Positions 46,560 through 55,922 of a stretch of DNA of 64,000 nt are shown here, piece after piece (positions within the stretch are counted from its first letter, which is position 1; the number at the start of each line of letters is the position of its first letter). The stretch is from positions 186,001 through 250,000 of the forward strand of contig CAWCDM010000096.1 in NCBI GenBank assembly GCA_963794185.1, written 5' to 3'. The translations under genes were made by a program, and so were the position numbers. The stretch comes from JAMXLO01 sp963794185. Its GTDB lineage: Bacteria > Pseudomonadota > Alphaproteobacteria > Acetobacterales > Acetobacteraceae. Under the pieces are notes generated by a model. It did no database searches. It was not told where the DNA came from and saw only the letters and a list, made by a program, of their open reading frames with translations.

Positions 46560-47627
46560 TCAGGACGCGTTGACCACCTGCTTCATCACCGACAGCGCCT
46601 CGCTCACATGTGACGAGGTCACGTCGAGGTGCAGGCATGCTCGCGCGCGATATTTGCCCGATGTGGACACCAGCACGCCTTCCTTGCGCAGCTTGCCGGC
46701 GAACGCGTCCGCGGTCATTCCTGTGCCCTGCGTGTCGAAGAACACCAGATTTGTCTCCGGCATCTCCACCGTGATGCCGGGGATCTGCGCCATGCCGCGC
46801 GCCAGCGACTTCGCGTTCGCGTGATCGTCCGCGAGGCGATCGACGTTGTGCTCCAGCGCATAAAGACAAGCCGCGGCGCAGATGCCTCCCTGACGCATGG
46901 AGCCGCCGAGGCGCTGCTTCCAGCGCCAGGCCTCGCCGATGAACTCGCGCGAGCCGGCCAGCACGGCGCCCAAAGGCGCAGCCAGGCCCTTGGTGAAATC
47001 GAGCCACACCGAATCGCAGCCCTCTGTCAGATCGGACGCCGGCACGCCGAGCGCCACCGCGGCGTTCATCAGGCGCGCGCCGTCCATGTGGGTGGACAGG
47101 CCATGCGCGTGCGCCGCCTTGGTCACCGCGTGCAGCGCCTCGACTGTCCAGCACGCGCCCCCACCTCGGTTCGCGGTCTGCTCCACCTCCACCAGGCGCT
47201 GCGTGGGTGCATAGCGCGACAGCGGCCGTATGGCCTCCTCGAGCGTGTCCACGGTGAATTGGCCGCGCTCGCCCGTCAGACCCTTGATCAGCGCCCCGGC
47301 AATCGCCGCCGGTGCGCCGCCTTCGCTGGACAGTATGTGCGAGGATTCGTGCGCCAGGATCTCTTCCCCAGGCCTGCAATGCGTCGCGATCGCCACCTGG
47401 TTGCACATCGTGCCCGACGGCAGGAAGACCGCTGCGTCCTTGCCCAACAGTGCGGCGGCTCGATCGCACAGCGCCCAGACGGTGGGGTCCGAGCCCATCT
47501 GCTCGTCGCCCACCTCGGCCTCCATCATCGCTTCCTTCATGGCGCGCGTCGGCTTGGTCTGGGTGTCCGAGGAGAGGTTGATGCGGATCGGGGTGGAGAA
47601 ATCGAACCGCTTCGGCTCATACGACAT
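46560..47627 (-). CDS. ltaE: Low-specificity L-threonine aldolase-like PLP enzyme
   Basis: A 355-residue PLP-dependent aldolase splitting L-threonine or allo-threonine to glycine and acetaldehyde. Blocks are NLSSDTQTKPTRAMKEAM, VGDEQMGSDPTV, HMDGARLMNA and DFTKGLAAPLG, where Lys binds PLP. This is the standard set for beta-eliminating-lyase family threonine aldolases. ATG at 47627 lies 9 bases behind the NHL-repeat gene, so both are probably one unit. Related beta-hydroxyaspartate or phenylserine aldolases cannot be excluded. Confidence 0.9.
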   Translation of the reverse strand: MSYEPKRFDFSTPIRINLSSDTQTKPTRAMKEAMMEAEVGDEQMGSDPTVWALCDRAAALLGKDAAVFLPSGTMCNQVAIATHCRPGEEILAHESSHILSSEGGAPAAIAGALIKGLTGERGQFTVDTLEEAIRPLSRYAPTQRLVEVEQTANRGGGACWTVEALHAVTKAAHAHGLSTHMDGARLMNAAVALGVPASDLTEGCDSVWLDFTKGLAAPLGAVLAGSREFIGEAWRWKQRLGGSMRQGGICAAACLYALEHNVDRLADDHANAKSLARGMAQIPGITVEMPETNLVFFDTQGTGMTADAFAGKLRKEGVLVSTSGKYRARACLHLDVTSSHVSEALSVMKQVVNAS

Positions 47628-47636
47628 GGCGAACCC

Positions 47637-48593
47637 TCAGATCTTCCGAAGTTTGCGCAGGCAGCGAATGCCATCCGGTATCGGCTGGTCGGCGAAGTAC
47701 TGCGGCCACAATGTTCGTGAAACCTCGCCGATATAGATGTCGCCGCGTGAATCGACGCAGAGCCCGTGCGGCCCGATATAGTCGGTCGGTCCGGTGCCTG
47801 GATGCTGCCCGCCGATGCGCGCCAGCAGGTTGCCCTTGTTGTCGATGATTGACACACGCGGGCCGAGATTCGGATAATTGCGGTTTGTGCGCGTCGCAGG
47901 ACCAAGCTCGCCGACATAGCAGATCGGGCAGGTGCAGTACGGCATAAATATGCCGCACGGCCGGTGCAGGTTGTTGAACTGCGTTTCGTAGCGGCCGTTG
48001 CCGTCGAACACCTGGATGCGATGGTTTTCCCGATCGGCAACATAGACCCAACCGTCCGGATCGCACGAGATGTTGTGCACCAGGTTGAACTGGCCTGGCT
48101 CGGTGCCCAATTCGCCCCATGACATCAGCAGTTTTCCGTCGGGCGAATACTTGTGGACGCGTGCGTTGCCGTAGCCGTCCGACACGTAGATATCGCCCTT
48201 CGGCGACAGCGCCGTGTGCGTGCAGCGATGGAACGGCTGGCCGCTCATGAACGGCGCCGGCTTGCCCGGCGTGCCGAGCGTCAGCAGCACCTTCCCGTCC
48301 AACGTGCATTGGCGCACCGAATGGTCGCCGTCGTCGGTCAGGAACACGGTGTCGTCGGGCGCCATGTGCAGGCCATGGGCGCGCGGGAACAGTCCTTCGC
48401 CCCAGGCACGCAGAAAGTTGCCCTCGCGATCGAACACCATCATCGGGTGCTCGCCGCGGTTGAACACGTAGACATTGTCTTGCCTGTCGACGCCTACCGC
48501 GCCCACTTCGTGCAACGACCAGCCGGACGGCGCCTTTGCCCAGTCGTCGATCTGCTCGTAGCGATACTCGCCGCTGCCGACGATGATGGCCAT
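47637..48593 (-). CDS. NHL-repeat beta-propeller protein
   Basis: A 318-residue protein of NHL repeats, with strands such as GAVGVDRQDNVYVFNRGEHP, GDIYVSDGYGNARVHKYSPD and WVYVADRENHRIQVFDGNGR, forming a six-bladed propeller. Similar proteins are annotated as peptidyl-alpha-hydroxyglycine lyase-like, though bacterial versions have no proven activity. No signal peptide is present. A cysteine pair, CTCPIC, near 230 is unusual and might bind a metal. It sits between the M20 hydrolase and the aldolase genes on the same strand. Confidence 0.85.
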   Translation of the reverse strand: MAIIVGSGEYRYEQIDDWAKAPSGWSLHEVGAVGVDRQDNVYVFNRGEHPMMVFDREGNFLRAWGEGLFPRAHGLHMAPDDTVFLTDDGDHSVRQCTLDGKVLLTLGTPGKPAPFMSGQPFHRCTHTALSPKGDIYVSDGYGNARVHKYSPDGKLLMSWGELGTEPGQFNLVHNISCDPDGWVYVADRENHRIQVFDGNGRYETQFNNLHRPCGIFMPYCTCPICYVGELGPATRTNRNYPNLGPRVSIIDNKGNLLARIGGQHPGTGPTDYIGPHGLCVDSRGDIYIGEVSRTLWPQYFADQPIPDGIRCLRKLRKI

Positions 48594-48610
48594 GACATTT
48601 TCCTCCCAGT

Positions 48611-50121
48611 TCAGGCCGGGCGTTCCAGCTCCGGATAATTCACGCCGAGCTGCTCCAGATATGTATCGTGCCTGCTCGGGTCGTAATAGAACGGCCGCAT
48701 CAGCGGGCGGAACTTGTCCATCGACACCTGATTGAGATCGACCGGCGGCTTGTCAGCCGGACCGATGAACGGTTCGTATTTCTTGTCCTTGGTCTGCACC
48801 TCGGTGAAATAGCGCTTCGTCTCGCTGATCAGGTCCGGCTGCAGCAACAGGTCAAGCACCGTCGCCGCCACCACCTTCGCGCCCGCGACAATCCCCTTGT
48901 GCGCGATCGGCGTGGCCATCGCCATCGCATTGGACCAGTGATGACCGGGCAGGCTTGCCATGTTGGCCGGAAAGCGCAGCTGCGCGGTCGGCACCACCCA
49001 CGATACATCGCCGATATCATCGGTGCCCGGGCTGAACGGACTGGTGGAGATCTTTGCCACCTTCTGCGCCAGCCCCACTTCCGCACCGCCGGCAGCGCGC
49101 TGCACCGCGCGTGCGAAGGCTTCGTCGTCCTCGGTCCAGGTCGGCAGGCCGACCTGCTCGATATTGGCCTGCAGCGTTTCCGCCAGCACCTGGTTGTAAT
49201 GCCGCGGCCACGACGCACCGAGGATGCGACGCGTCACTTCGGTATCCGTCATCATCGCCGCGCCATCGGCGATGCGATTGCAGATGGCGAAATTCTTCCT
49301 GACGTTCTCCACGTCGGTTTCGCGGATGTAGTACCAGACCTTTGCGAGTGCCGGCACGACATTCGGCTGCTCGCCGCCATAGGTTATGATGTAGTGCGAA
49401 CGCTGTTCAGGGCGCAGATGCTCGCGGCGCACATTCCAGCCCATGTTCATCAGTTCGACGGCATCGAGTGCACTTCGCCCGCGCCATGGCGCCGCGGCCG
49501 CATGCGCCGAGGCACCATGGAACGCGTACTCGACCGAGATCAGCCCCCCGCGCCGCGCACTTCGCCCCAGCCTGTCTCCAGATTGTGCCCGACATGGGTA
49601 AATAGCACTGCATCCACGCCCTCGAACAACCCATCGCGCACCTGAAACGCCTTGCCCGCCAACAGTTCCTCGGCGATGCCGGGCCACAGCATCAGCGTGC
49701 CCGGCAGCCCTTCGTTCTGCATCAGCTCCTTCAGCGCCAGCGCCGCGGCGATATTCACCGCCTGGCCGGAATTGTGCCCCTCGCCGTGTCCGGGTCCGCC
49801 TTCCACCAAAGGTTCGTGATACGCCACGCCCGGCTTCTGCGAAACGTTCGGCAGCGCATCGGTATCGCTGCCGAGCGCGATCACCGAGCCGCCCGAGCCC
49901 CAGCGCGCGACCCACCCGGTCGGCATGCCGGCCACGCCGCGCTCCACCTTGAAGCCGTGGCGCTCCAGTGTGGCGGTCAGGAGCTTCGAAGTCTCCACCT
50001 CGTGGAAGCCAAGTTCGCCGAACGAAAACAGGCTGTCGTTGACCACCTGAGCGAGTTTTGCATGCTCATCCACCAGCTCGATCACGCGTGTCTTCAGCAC
50101 GCTGGTGTTGATGTCGGTCAT
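48611..50121 (-). CDS. M20 family amidohydrolase (AbgB/p-aminobenzoyl-glutamate hydrolase-like), frameshifted near 49550
   Basis: A metallohydrolase of about 503 residues if one base is added in the G-run at about 49548-49553. The first frame holds VIALGSDTDALPN, GGPGHGEGHNSGQAVNIAAA and GIAEELLAGKAF, with the metal ligands, and ends THVGHNLETGWGEVRGAG; the next frame goes on LISVEYAFHGASAHAAAAPW and YPELERPA. The blocks match AbgB-type hydrolases of N-acyl glutamate compounds. Another view is a true pseudogene. It lies 17 bases upstream of the NHL gene. Confidence 0.85.
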
Positions 50122-50281
50122 CCGTCGCCTTCCTGCCCTATCGTAAGCCGAATGGTTAGTCTGTACCATGCCGACCTGAGGTTGAAAAGGCGCGCGGGCC
50201 TTGTCCAATTGCGCACTTGGCACGGGAACACCGAACGCTGCTATGGTGTGCCTCAATCAACGAAACATGGGAGACATCACG

Positions 50282-51521
50282 ATGCCACGCCTGTCTCGTC
50301 GCGAGACGTTCCGCATGCTCGGTTCCGCCGCGTTCGCCCCCGTGATCCTCCGCGCGGCACAGGCACAGGAGAAGGTGCTGAGCATCGGCATGAGTTTCCC
50401 GCTCACCGGTTCGATCGCGCAGCAGGCCGGCCAGGCGCGCGACGCCGTGGTTTATGCAATCGACGAGGCGAATGAGAAAGGTGGCGTCGGTGGCTACAAA
50501 CTACGCCCGCTGATCCTGGATGACGCCTCAACCACCACCGGGCAGTACCGATCCGGCCCTGGCCGCGACCAACGCGCGGAAGATGCTGACCGACCCGACC
50601 GTTGTCGCCGCCGTAGGACCGCTCAACAGTGGATCGGCCAAGGCGATGTGCCCGATCTTCAGCCAGGGCGGGATGGCAACGATCAGCGGCAGTGCCACCA
50701 ATCCCGACATGAACGATCCGAAGTTTGCCCAGATTTATCGACCGGCGGGCCTGCCGATCTTCTTCCGCACCGTGACCACCGACGCCTATCAGGGTCCCAA
50801 CTTTGCCAACTACCTAGCCGATGTGTTGAAGCTGCAAAAGGTTGTCGTGCTGGACGACGGCGGCGCCTATGGCGTTGGCATGGCGGATGCGTTCGCTGCA
50901 CAGGCGGCGAAGAAGGGCATGACGGTGCTGATTCGCGACCGGCTCGATCCGCTGAATTCCGACTACAGCGCAGTCTTGACCCGCGCGAAGAGCCTGAATA
51001 CGCAGGCGCTCTATTTCGGCGGCGATCCGCTGGCCGGCGCCAAGGTGGTGAAGCAGTCCTATGACATTCTGCCCGATATCGCGAAGGGCGGCGGCGACGG
51101 CGTGCACACGCCCGACATGCTGACCGGCGGGGCGATGCCGGCTATCCAGGGCTGGTATGCCACCTCTGCCGCCGCGCATGTCCTGGACGAACCAGGCGTG
51201 CGACCGTGGGTGGAACGGTTCGTGGCAAAGACGGGCAAGAACCCGGCCGACTACTCGATCACCTACTATGACGCCGCGCGGGTCGTTCTGGATGCAATTG
51301 AGCGGGTTGCGAAATCCGGCAAGCCGGTCAACCGTGCCAATGTGCGCGATGCCATACAGGCGACAAAGCTTGACACGATCCAGGGCGAGGTCTCGTTCGA
51401 TGCGAACGGCGATTTGAAATCCCGGACCGTGTCGATCTTTCAGGTGCACTACGACACGAAATATCCGATAGGTGACGTGGTGCACCAGTTCAAGTATGTG
51501 GGTGTGGCGCCCGAAGCTTGA
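50282..51521 (+). CDS. ABC transporter substrate-binding protein (LivK-like), frameshifted near 50547
   Basis: A periplasmic binding protein of about 412 residues if one extra base at about 50547 is removed. The leader SRRETFRMLGSAAFAPVILR is Tat-like, followed by VLSIGMSFPLTGSIAQQAGQ. The first frame ends DDASTTTGQY; the next begins DPALAATNARKMLTDPTVVA and continues to YVGVAPEA. No permease or ATPase is adjacent, so it is an orphan that may use the importer at 40-44 kb. GGGAG precedes the ATG. It is followed by an LLM oxidoreductase gene 22 bases away, probably in one transcript. Confidence 0.87.
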
Positions 51522-51543
51522 TGTCAAATCACAGGAGCCACGT

Positions 51544-52593
51544 TTGAAATTCAGCAACTTCCTGTTCCCCGAGAGCCGCAATCCTGCGCACGACGGCCAG
51601 GTCATCGACGAGACGTTGAACGAGGCGCGCCTGACCGACGAACTGGGCTTCGATGTCATCTGGCTGGCCGAGCATCATTTCGATGGCATCTGCGCCTATG
51701 TCGATCCGGTGAGCTTCGCGGCATCGCTTGCGGTGGCAACGCAGCGGGCGAAGATAGGCTTTGCCGTGGCGCAGATGTCGCTGCATCATCCGATCCGCAT
51801 GGCGGAGCAGCTCGCACTGATCGACCATATCAGCAAGGGCCGGCTGATTGTCGGGCTGGGGCGCGGCACCGCCTACAACATCTATGATTATCAGGGCTAC
51901 GGGCTCGACCACACCGAGGCGCAGGCACGCTTCGAGGAGGCCGAGGCGATCATGTTTCGGGCGTGGACCGAGGAGAAGTTTGAACATCACGGGAGGTTCT
52001 GGGATATCAAGGTGCCGATGTTACGTCCGCGTCCCTATACGAAGCCGCATCCTTATGCGATCCGCTCGGCCTCGAGCGAAGAAGGGATGCTGCATATCGC
52101 GCGGCAGGGCAAGCCGTTCATGATGAACGTGCAATCGAACGAGGTGACGCGTCAGCGGATGGATTTATACCGTCAAACGCTACGCGAGCAGGGTTGCGAT
52201 GAGGCGATGGTGGCGCGGAACGTCGAGCAGTGCTGGGTGTGGCGCAACGTGTACGTGGCGGAGACGGACGCGGAGGCGGCGCGCATCGCCATCCCGGCAT
52301 TCGAGGCAATGCACGAACATCGCACGGCGATGCGCCGGCGCGTGTATGAGGAACAAGGCGTGTCGATCGTGCCCATGCCGGAGCCAGGTGCTGCGCCGGC
52401 GGCGAGGCTGGTCATCGAGCACTCACTGATCCATGGCTCGCCGGCGACGGTGGCGGAGGCGCTGGCGAAGGTGGACGCGATCGGCGTCGGCGGCGTGATC
52501 ATGCAGTTCCGGCTTGGGCCGATGGCGTACGACGACGTGGCCCAGAGCCTGACGCTGTTCATGCACAAGGTGGCGCCGGAGCTCGCGGCATAG
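51544..52593 (+). CDS. LLM class flavin-dependent oxidoreductase (luciferase-like monooxygenase)
   Basis: A 349-residue luciferase-superfamily enzyme using reduced FMN. Blocks are LGFDVIWLAEHHFDGICAYV, KIGFAVAQMSLHHPIRMAEQ and GRLIVGLGRGTAYNIYDYQG; the EHH motif is typical of the alkanal/alkanesulfonate-like branch. The start is a TTG at 51544 with AGGAG upstream. Its place right behind an ABC binding protein suggests that it oxidises the imported compound, with the flavin reductase at 3516 as one possible supplier of reduced flavin. Confidence 0.9.
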   Translation: MKFSNFLFPESRNPAHDGQVIDETLNEARLTDELGFDVIWLAEHHFDGICAYVDPVSFAASLAVATQRAKIGFAVAQMSLHHPIRMAEQLALIDHISKGRLIVGLGRGTAYNIYDYQGYGLDHTEAQARFEEAEAIMFRAWTEEKFEHHGRFWDIKVPMLRPRPYTKPHPYAIRSASSEEGMLHIARQGKPFMMNVQSNEVTRQRMDLYRQTLREQGCDEAMVARNVEQCWVWRNVYVAETDAEAARIAIPAFEAMHEHRTAMRRRVYEEQGVSIVPMPEPGAAPAARLVIEHSLIHGSPATVAEALAKVDAIGVGGVIMQFRLGPMAYDDVAQSLTLFMHKVAPELAA

Positions 52594-52622
52594 CCTTCAC
52601 GGCTCCGCGCGGATCGGGTCGA

Positions 52623-54323
52623 TCAGGCGCGGCAGATCACATTGACCAGCGCCTGCTGTCCGCCTCGCACCGCTTCCGCCGCACGTTTCAACGCGGCCGG
52701 CAGGTTGGAGGGACTTTCGACGCGCTCGCCATGGCCGCCGTGCGCTGCGATGGTGCGTTCGAAGTCGGCTGCCGGCAGGTCAGCGAGTAGGCGTCCGTCG
52801 CCATCTGCCGCCACGCCGCGTGCGTACATATCCAGCGTTGCGCGCCGTACCGCACCGTACAGTGCGTTGTTGTAGAGCACCGTAAGGGTCGGAAGGTTCT
52901 GCGTCTGCGACACGTAGTGGCACGCGGTGGGGTTGGCAAACATATAGGCGCCATCGCCAAGAACCGCGATTACCATCTTGTCGGGCGATGCCAGCTTGGC
53001 GCCGAGAGCGGCGGGAAACCCCCAGCCGAGCCCGCCCGCCGCCGACAAACCGAACAGGCTGCCGGGTGTCTCCAGCGGGCAGTATTCCTGACGGAACGAG
53101 TATTCGTTAATCACGATCGTGTCGCGGTCCACCACCTCGCGCAGGCAGTGGTTGAGCCAGGCCATGTTGATTGCGTCGCCGCGCCCGGCCTTCTCGGCTT
53201 CCGTCTGCCAGCCGCGTCGCAGGTCGTCCGAGCACTTCGACAGATGCGCATGTCGTTTGGCAACGGCTTCGTGCGGCAGTCGCTCGGCCAACGCCGGCTC
53301 CAAAGCCCGCAGCACCGCGCCGGCATTCGCGGTCAAGGTCAAATCGCTCGGAAAACTGCGCATCGGATAGCGCGCATACAGCGGGTCCTCGCCGACCTGC
53401 ACCACTTTCGCTCCCGGCGCCGGATGCTCCTTGCTCGGCAGCCACGGCACGTCGGACTCCAGCACGACGACAAGATCCGCTTCATCAAGCAGCGGCTTCG
53501 GCATCGAACCCTGGAACATCGGATGCGAACTGGACAAGGCGAAGTAGCGGGTATTGTACGGAATAACCGGCAACGCGAAGCGATCGGCGATGCGCGCCAG
53601 CACCACGCTTTCCTGTGGGTCGCGGCCAAGCGTGCCAGTGATGATCAGGGGCATGCGCGCGGCGGCGATCCAGTCGGCCAGGCGTTCGATGTCCTGCGCA
53701 GCGGGTTGCGGCACGCGAGGCTGCGCGCGGGGCGGGCGCACCGCATTCGTTGTCTCGCCGACAGTCTCGCCGAGGACTTCGCGCGGCAGGCTGAGATACA
53801 CCGGCCCTTGCGGCGAGGCCATCGCCAGTTCCAGCGCGCGATCGACAACATCGGTGACCTGGTCACCGCGCTTCATCTCGTAGTCCCACTTCACCAGTTC
53901 GCGCAGCATGCCGGCCTGGTCGTACATCTCCTGCGCCCAGTGGATGTGCACGCTGCGCGCACCGGATGGGCCGTTTTCGGTGAACGGTGTGCGTCCCGAG
54001 GTAAGCAGCACCGGCACGCGGTCGCGGCTCGCGTCGATCAGCGCGTTGATCGCGTTGGCAGTACCGACATTGGTGTGCAGCATCACCGCCTGTGGCCTGC
54101 CGGTGATCATCGTGTAGCCATGCGCCATGGCGAGCGCGCAGTTCTCATGCGGCACGACCATCGGCCGCGGGACCTTCCTGTTGGTCCGCGCAGCGCGCGC
54201 GAAGGCCTCGACGATCGGCGCGAAGTCCGTGCCGGGATTGCAGAACAGGTGATCGATGCCGTGCGCGGCAAGCGCATCGAGATAGTCTTCCGCCGCGATG
54301 CGCGTCTGAGGTTCGCTGTCCAT
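52623..54323 (-). CDS. Thiamine diphosphate-dependent enzyme (acetolactate synthase/benzoylformate decarboxylase-like)
   Basis: A 566-residue TPP enzyme. The N-terminal domain holds the catalytic Glu in VVPHENCALAMAHGY (about 57-71), a central domain binds nucleotide-like groups, and the C-terminal domain has the TPP-Mg motif VLGDGAYMFANPTACHY. Such enzymes decarboxylate or ligate 2-keto acids. It is the last gene in a five-gene leftward operon whose first gene is an Ldh-type dehydrogenase that could make a 2-keto acid, an attractive but unproven route. Not a housekeeping AHAS: no small subunit nearby. Confidence 0.9.
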   Translation of the reverse strand: MDSEPQTRIAAEDYLDALAAHGIDHLFCNPGTDFAPIVEAFARAARTNRKVPRPMVVPHENCALAMAHGYTMITGRPQAVMLHTNVGTANAINALIDASRDRVPVLLTSGRTPFTENGPSGARSVHIHWAQEMYDQAGMLRELVKWDYEMKRGDQVTDVVDRALELAMASPQGPVYLSLPREVLGETVGETTNAVRPPRAQPRVPQPAAQDIERLADWIAAARMPLIITGTLGRDPQESVVLARIADRFALPVIPYNTRYFALSSSHPMFQGSMPKPLLDEADLVVVLESDVPWLPSKEHPAPGAKVVQVGEDPLYARYPMRSFPSDLTLTANAGAVLRALEPALAERLPHEAVAKRHAHLSKCSDDLRRGWQTEAEKAGRGDAINMAWLNHCLREVVDRDTIVINEYSFRQEYCPLETPGSLFGLSAAGGLGWGFPAALGAKLASPDKMVIAVLGDGAYMFANPTACHYVSQTQNLPTLTVLYNNALYGAVRRATLDMYARGVAADGDGRLLADLPAADFERTIAAHGGHGERVESPSNLPAALKRAAEAVRGGQQALVNVICRA

Positions 54324-54332
54324 GTCGTCGCC

Positions 54333-55922
54333 TCACGTCTTCTCGATATTCCAGTAGACCACGGTATTTGCCTTCACCACGCCCTTGATGTTGCTGCGCC
54401 AGAGAAACGGCTGCCTGAACTGACCAAGCGGCACGTACGGCACGGATTGCCATAACTGCCGATGCATCGCCTCGAGCAGGTCCTTCTGCTTCGCCGGATT
54501 GGTCTCGCGGATGTACTGCGTCCGCATATCCTCCTCAACCTGATCGCACGGCCAGCCGGGGAAGTTCCTGCCGTCGCAGGTGGTGATGGTGGACGGGCTG
54601 GTGAGCGGACTCGCGAGTTGCGCGCCGTTGGCGCTGGTGTGGAACAGGTTCCAGCCACCTTGCGACGGCGGGTCCTTCTTGGCGCGTCGTGCGGCGACGC
54701 TGCCCCAGTCGCTCAGTTGCATGTCGACGTTCATGCCGATCTTCTTCAGCAGATCGGCGGTGATCAGACTCATCCGCTGATACGGCAGCACGTCGGAGCC
54801 GCCGATCAGCACCACGGGCCTGCCGTCGTATCCCGACTCGCGCACCAGCGCGCGCGCCTTCTCCAGATCGGGCTTCCGGTATGCTTCCGATCCCGCCTCG
54901 GTACCGTTCTGGCTGCCGCAGACCCAGAACGCATAGCACTCGCGCCAGTAATTAGGATCGCCGTAGGCGGCGGACATGTAGTCCTGCTGGCTGACTGCAT
55001 GCGCCACCGCCTGGCGTGCCTTCACATTGTCAAATGGTGGATGCAGTGAATTGAAGCGCAAAACGGCATAGGTCTCGATCGGCCAGACCTCGCCGATGAC
55101 GATGTTCCTGTCGTTGGCGACCGTCGGTAGCAGGTCGAGCGGCGGCGCATCTAGGAAATCGACTTCTCCGCGTCGCAATGCCGCGTAGGCGACGGCCGGA
55201 TCGGGCATGATCATCCATTCGACGCGATCGACCAAAGCGCGCTTGCCGCCGGCGAAGCCGCTCGCGGGTTCCGGACGCGGGACATAGTCGGCGAACTTCT
55301 CATAGACCAGCTTCGCGCCGGGGCGGTACTCGTCCTCCACGAAGCGGAAGGGGCCGGAGCCGATGCGCGCCCTGATCGGCGTGAACGGATCGGTCAGCGC
55401 GTCCTTCTCCCGCAGAATGCCGCCCATCACGCCATTGCTGCCGCACAGCAGGAACTCGACGTAGTTGAAAGGCGCCTTCAATTGCAGTGTAAAGGTGCGG
55501 TCGTCCTTCGCCTCGATGCCCGCGACCAGACCGGCGAGTATCTGATTCTGCGTATCACGTACCAGCAGCCGCCGCAGTGTGGCGACGACATCGCGGGACG
55601 TCACCTGTGTCAGGTCGTGGAACTTCAGGCCCTGGCGCAACGTGAAACTGTAGATCAGGCCATCATCGGACTTGCCCCACGTGTCGACCATCTGCGTTCG
55701 CGGGACCATGTCGGCGTCCCAACTGAACAACGTGTCGTAGATCAGCGCGGCGTTTTCCTGCGTGGCGTTCACACCGGACTGTTGCGGGTCGAACACCTGC
55801 GGTTCGGCCTGCGGCACCACGCGCAGCACGGTCTGTGCACCTTGCGCCCGAGTGCCGCGGTCGAAGCCGGCGGCAAATCCAAATGCGGCTCCGCCGATGC
55901 CGAACTGGCGCCGTCCGATCAT
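54333..55922 (-). CDS. ABC transporter substrate-binding protein, peptide/opine type (family 5)
   Basis: A 529-residue periplasmic binding protein of the DppA/OppA family. MIGRRQFGIGGAAFGFAAGF is a Tat-type leader. Typical blocks are LRVVPQAEPQVFDPQ, LIYDTLFSWDAD, YSFTLRQGLKFHD and FAGGKRALVDRVEW, and FNSLHPPFDNVKARQAVAHA near 310. It starts in an ATGA overlap with the molybdenum hydroxylase gene. No permease or ATPase follows, so it relies on subunits encoded elsewhere. Cargo may be a modified dipeptide or D-amino-acid compound, given the D-aminoacylase-like neighbour; that is inference. Confidence 0.92.
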   Translation of the reverse strand: MIGRRQFGIGGAAFGFAAGFDRGTRAQGAQTVLRVVPQAEPQVFDPQQSGVNATQENAALIYDTLFSWDADMVPRTQMVDTWGKSDDGLIYSFTLRQGLKFHDLTQVTSRDVVATLRRLLVRDTQNQILAGLVAGIEAKDDRTFTLQLKAPFNYVEFLLCGSNGVMGGILREKDALTDPFTPIRARIGSGPFRFVEDEYRPGAKLVYEKFADYVPRPEPASGFAGGKRALVDRVEWMIMPDPAVAYAALRRGEVDFLDAPPLDLLPTVANDRNIVIGEVWPIETYAVLRFNSLHPPFDNVKARQAVAHAVSQQDYMSAAYGDPNYWRECYAFWVCGSQNGTEAGSEAYRKPDLEKARALVRESGYDGRPVVLIGGSDVLPYQRMSLITADLLKKIGMNVDMQLSDWGSVAARRAKKDPPSQGGWNLFHTSANGAQLASPLTSPSTITTCDGRNFPGWPCDQVEEDMRTQYIRETNPAKQKDLLEAMHRQLWQSVPYVPLGQFRQPFLWRSNIKGVVKANTVVYWNIEKT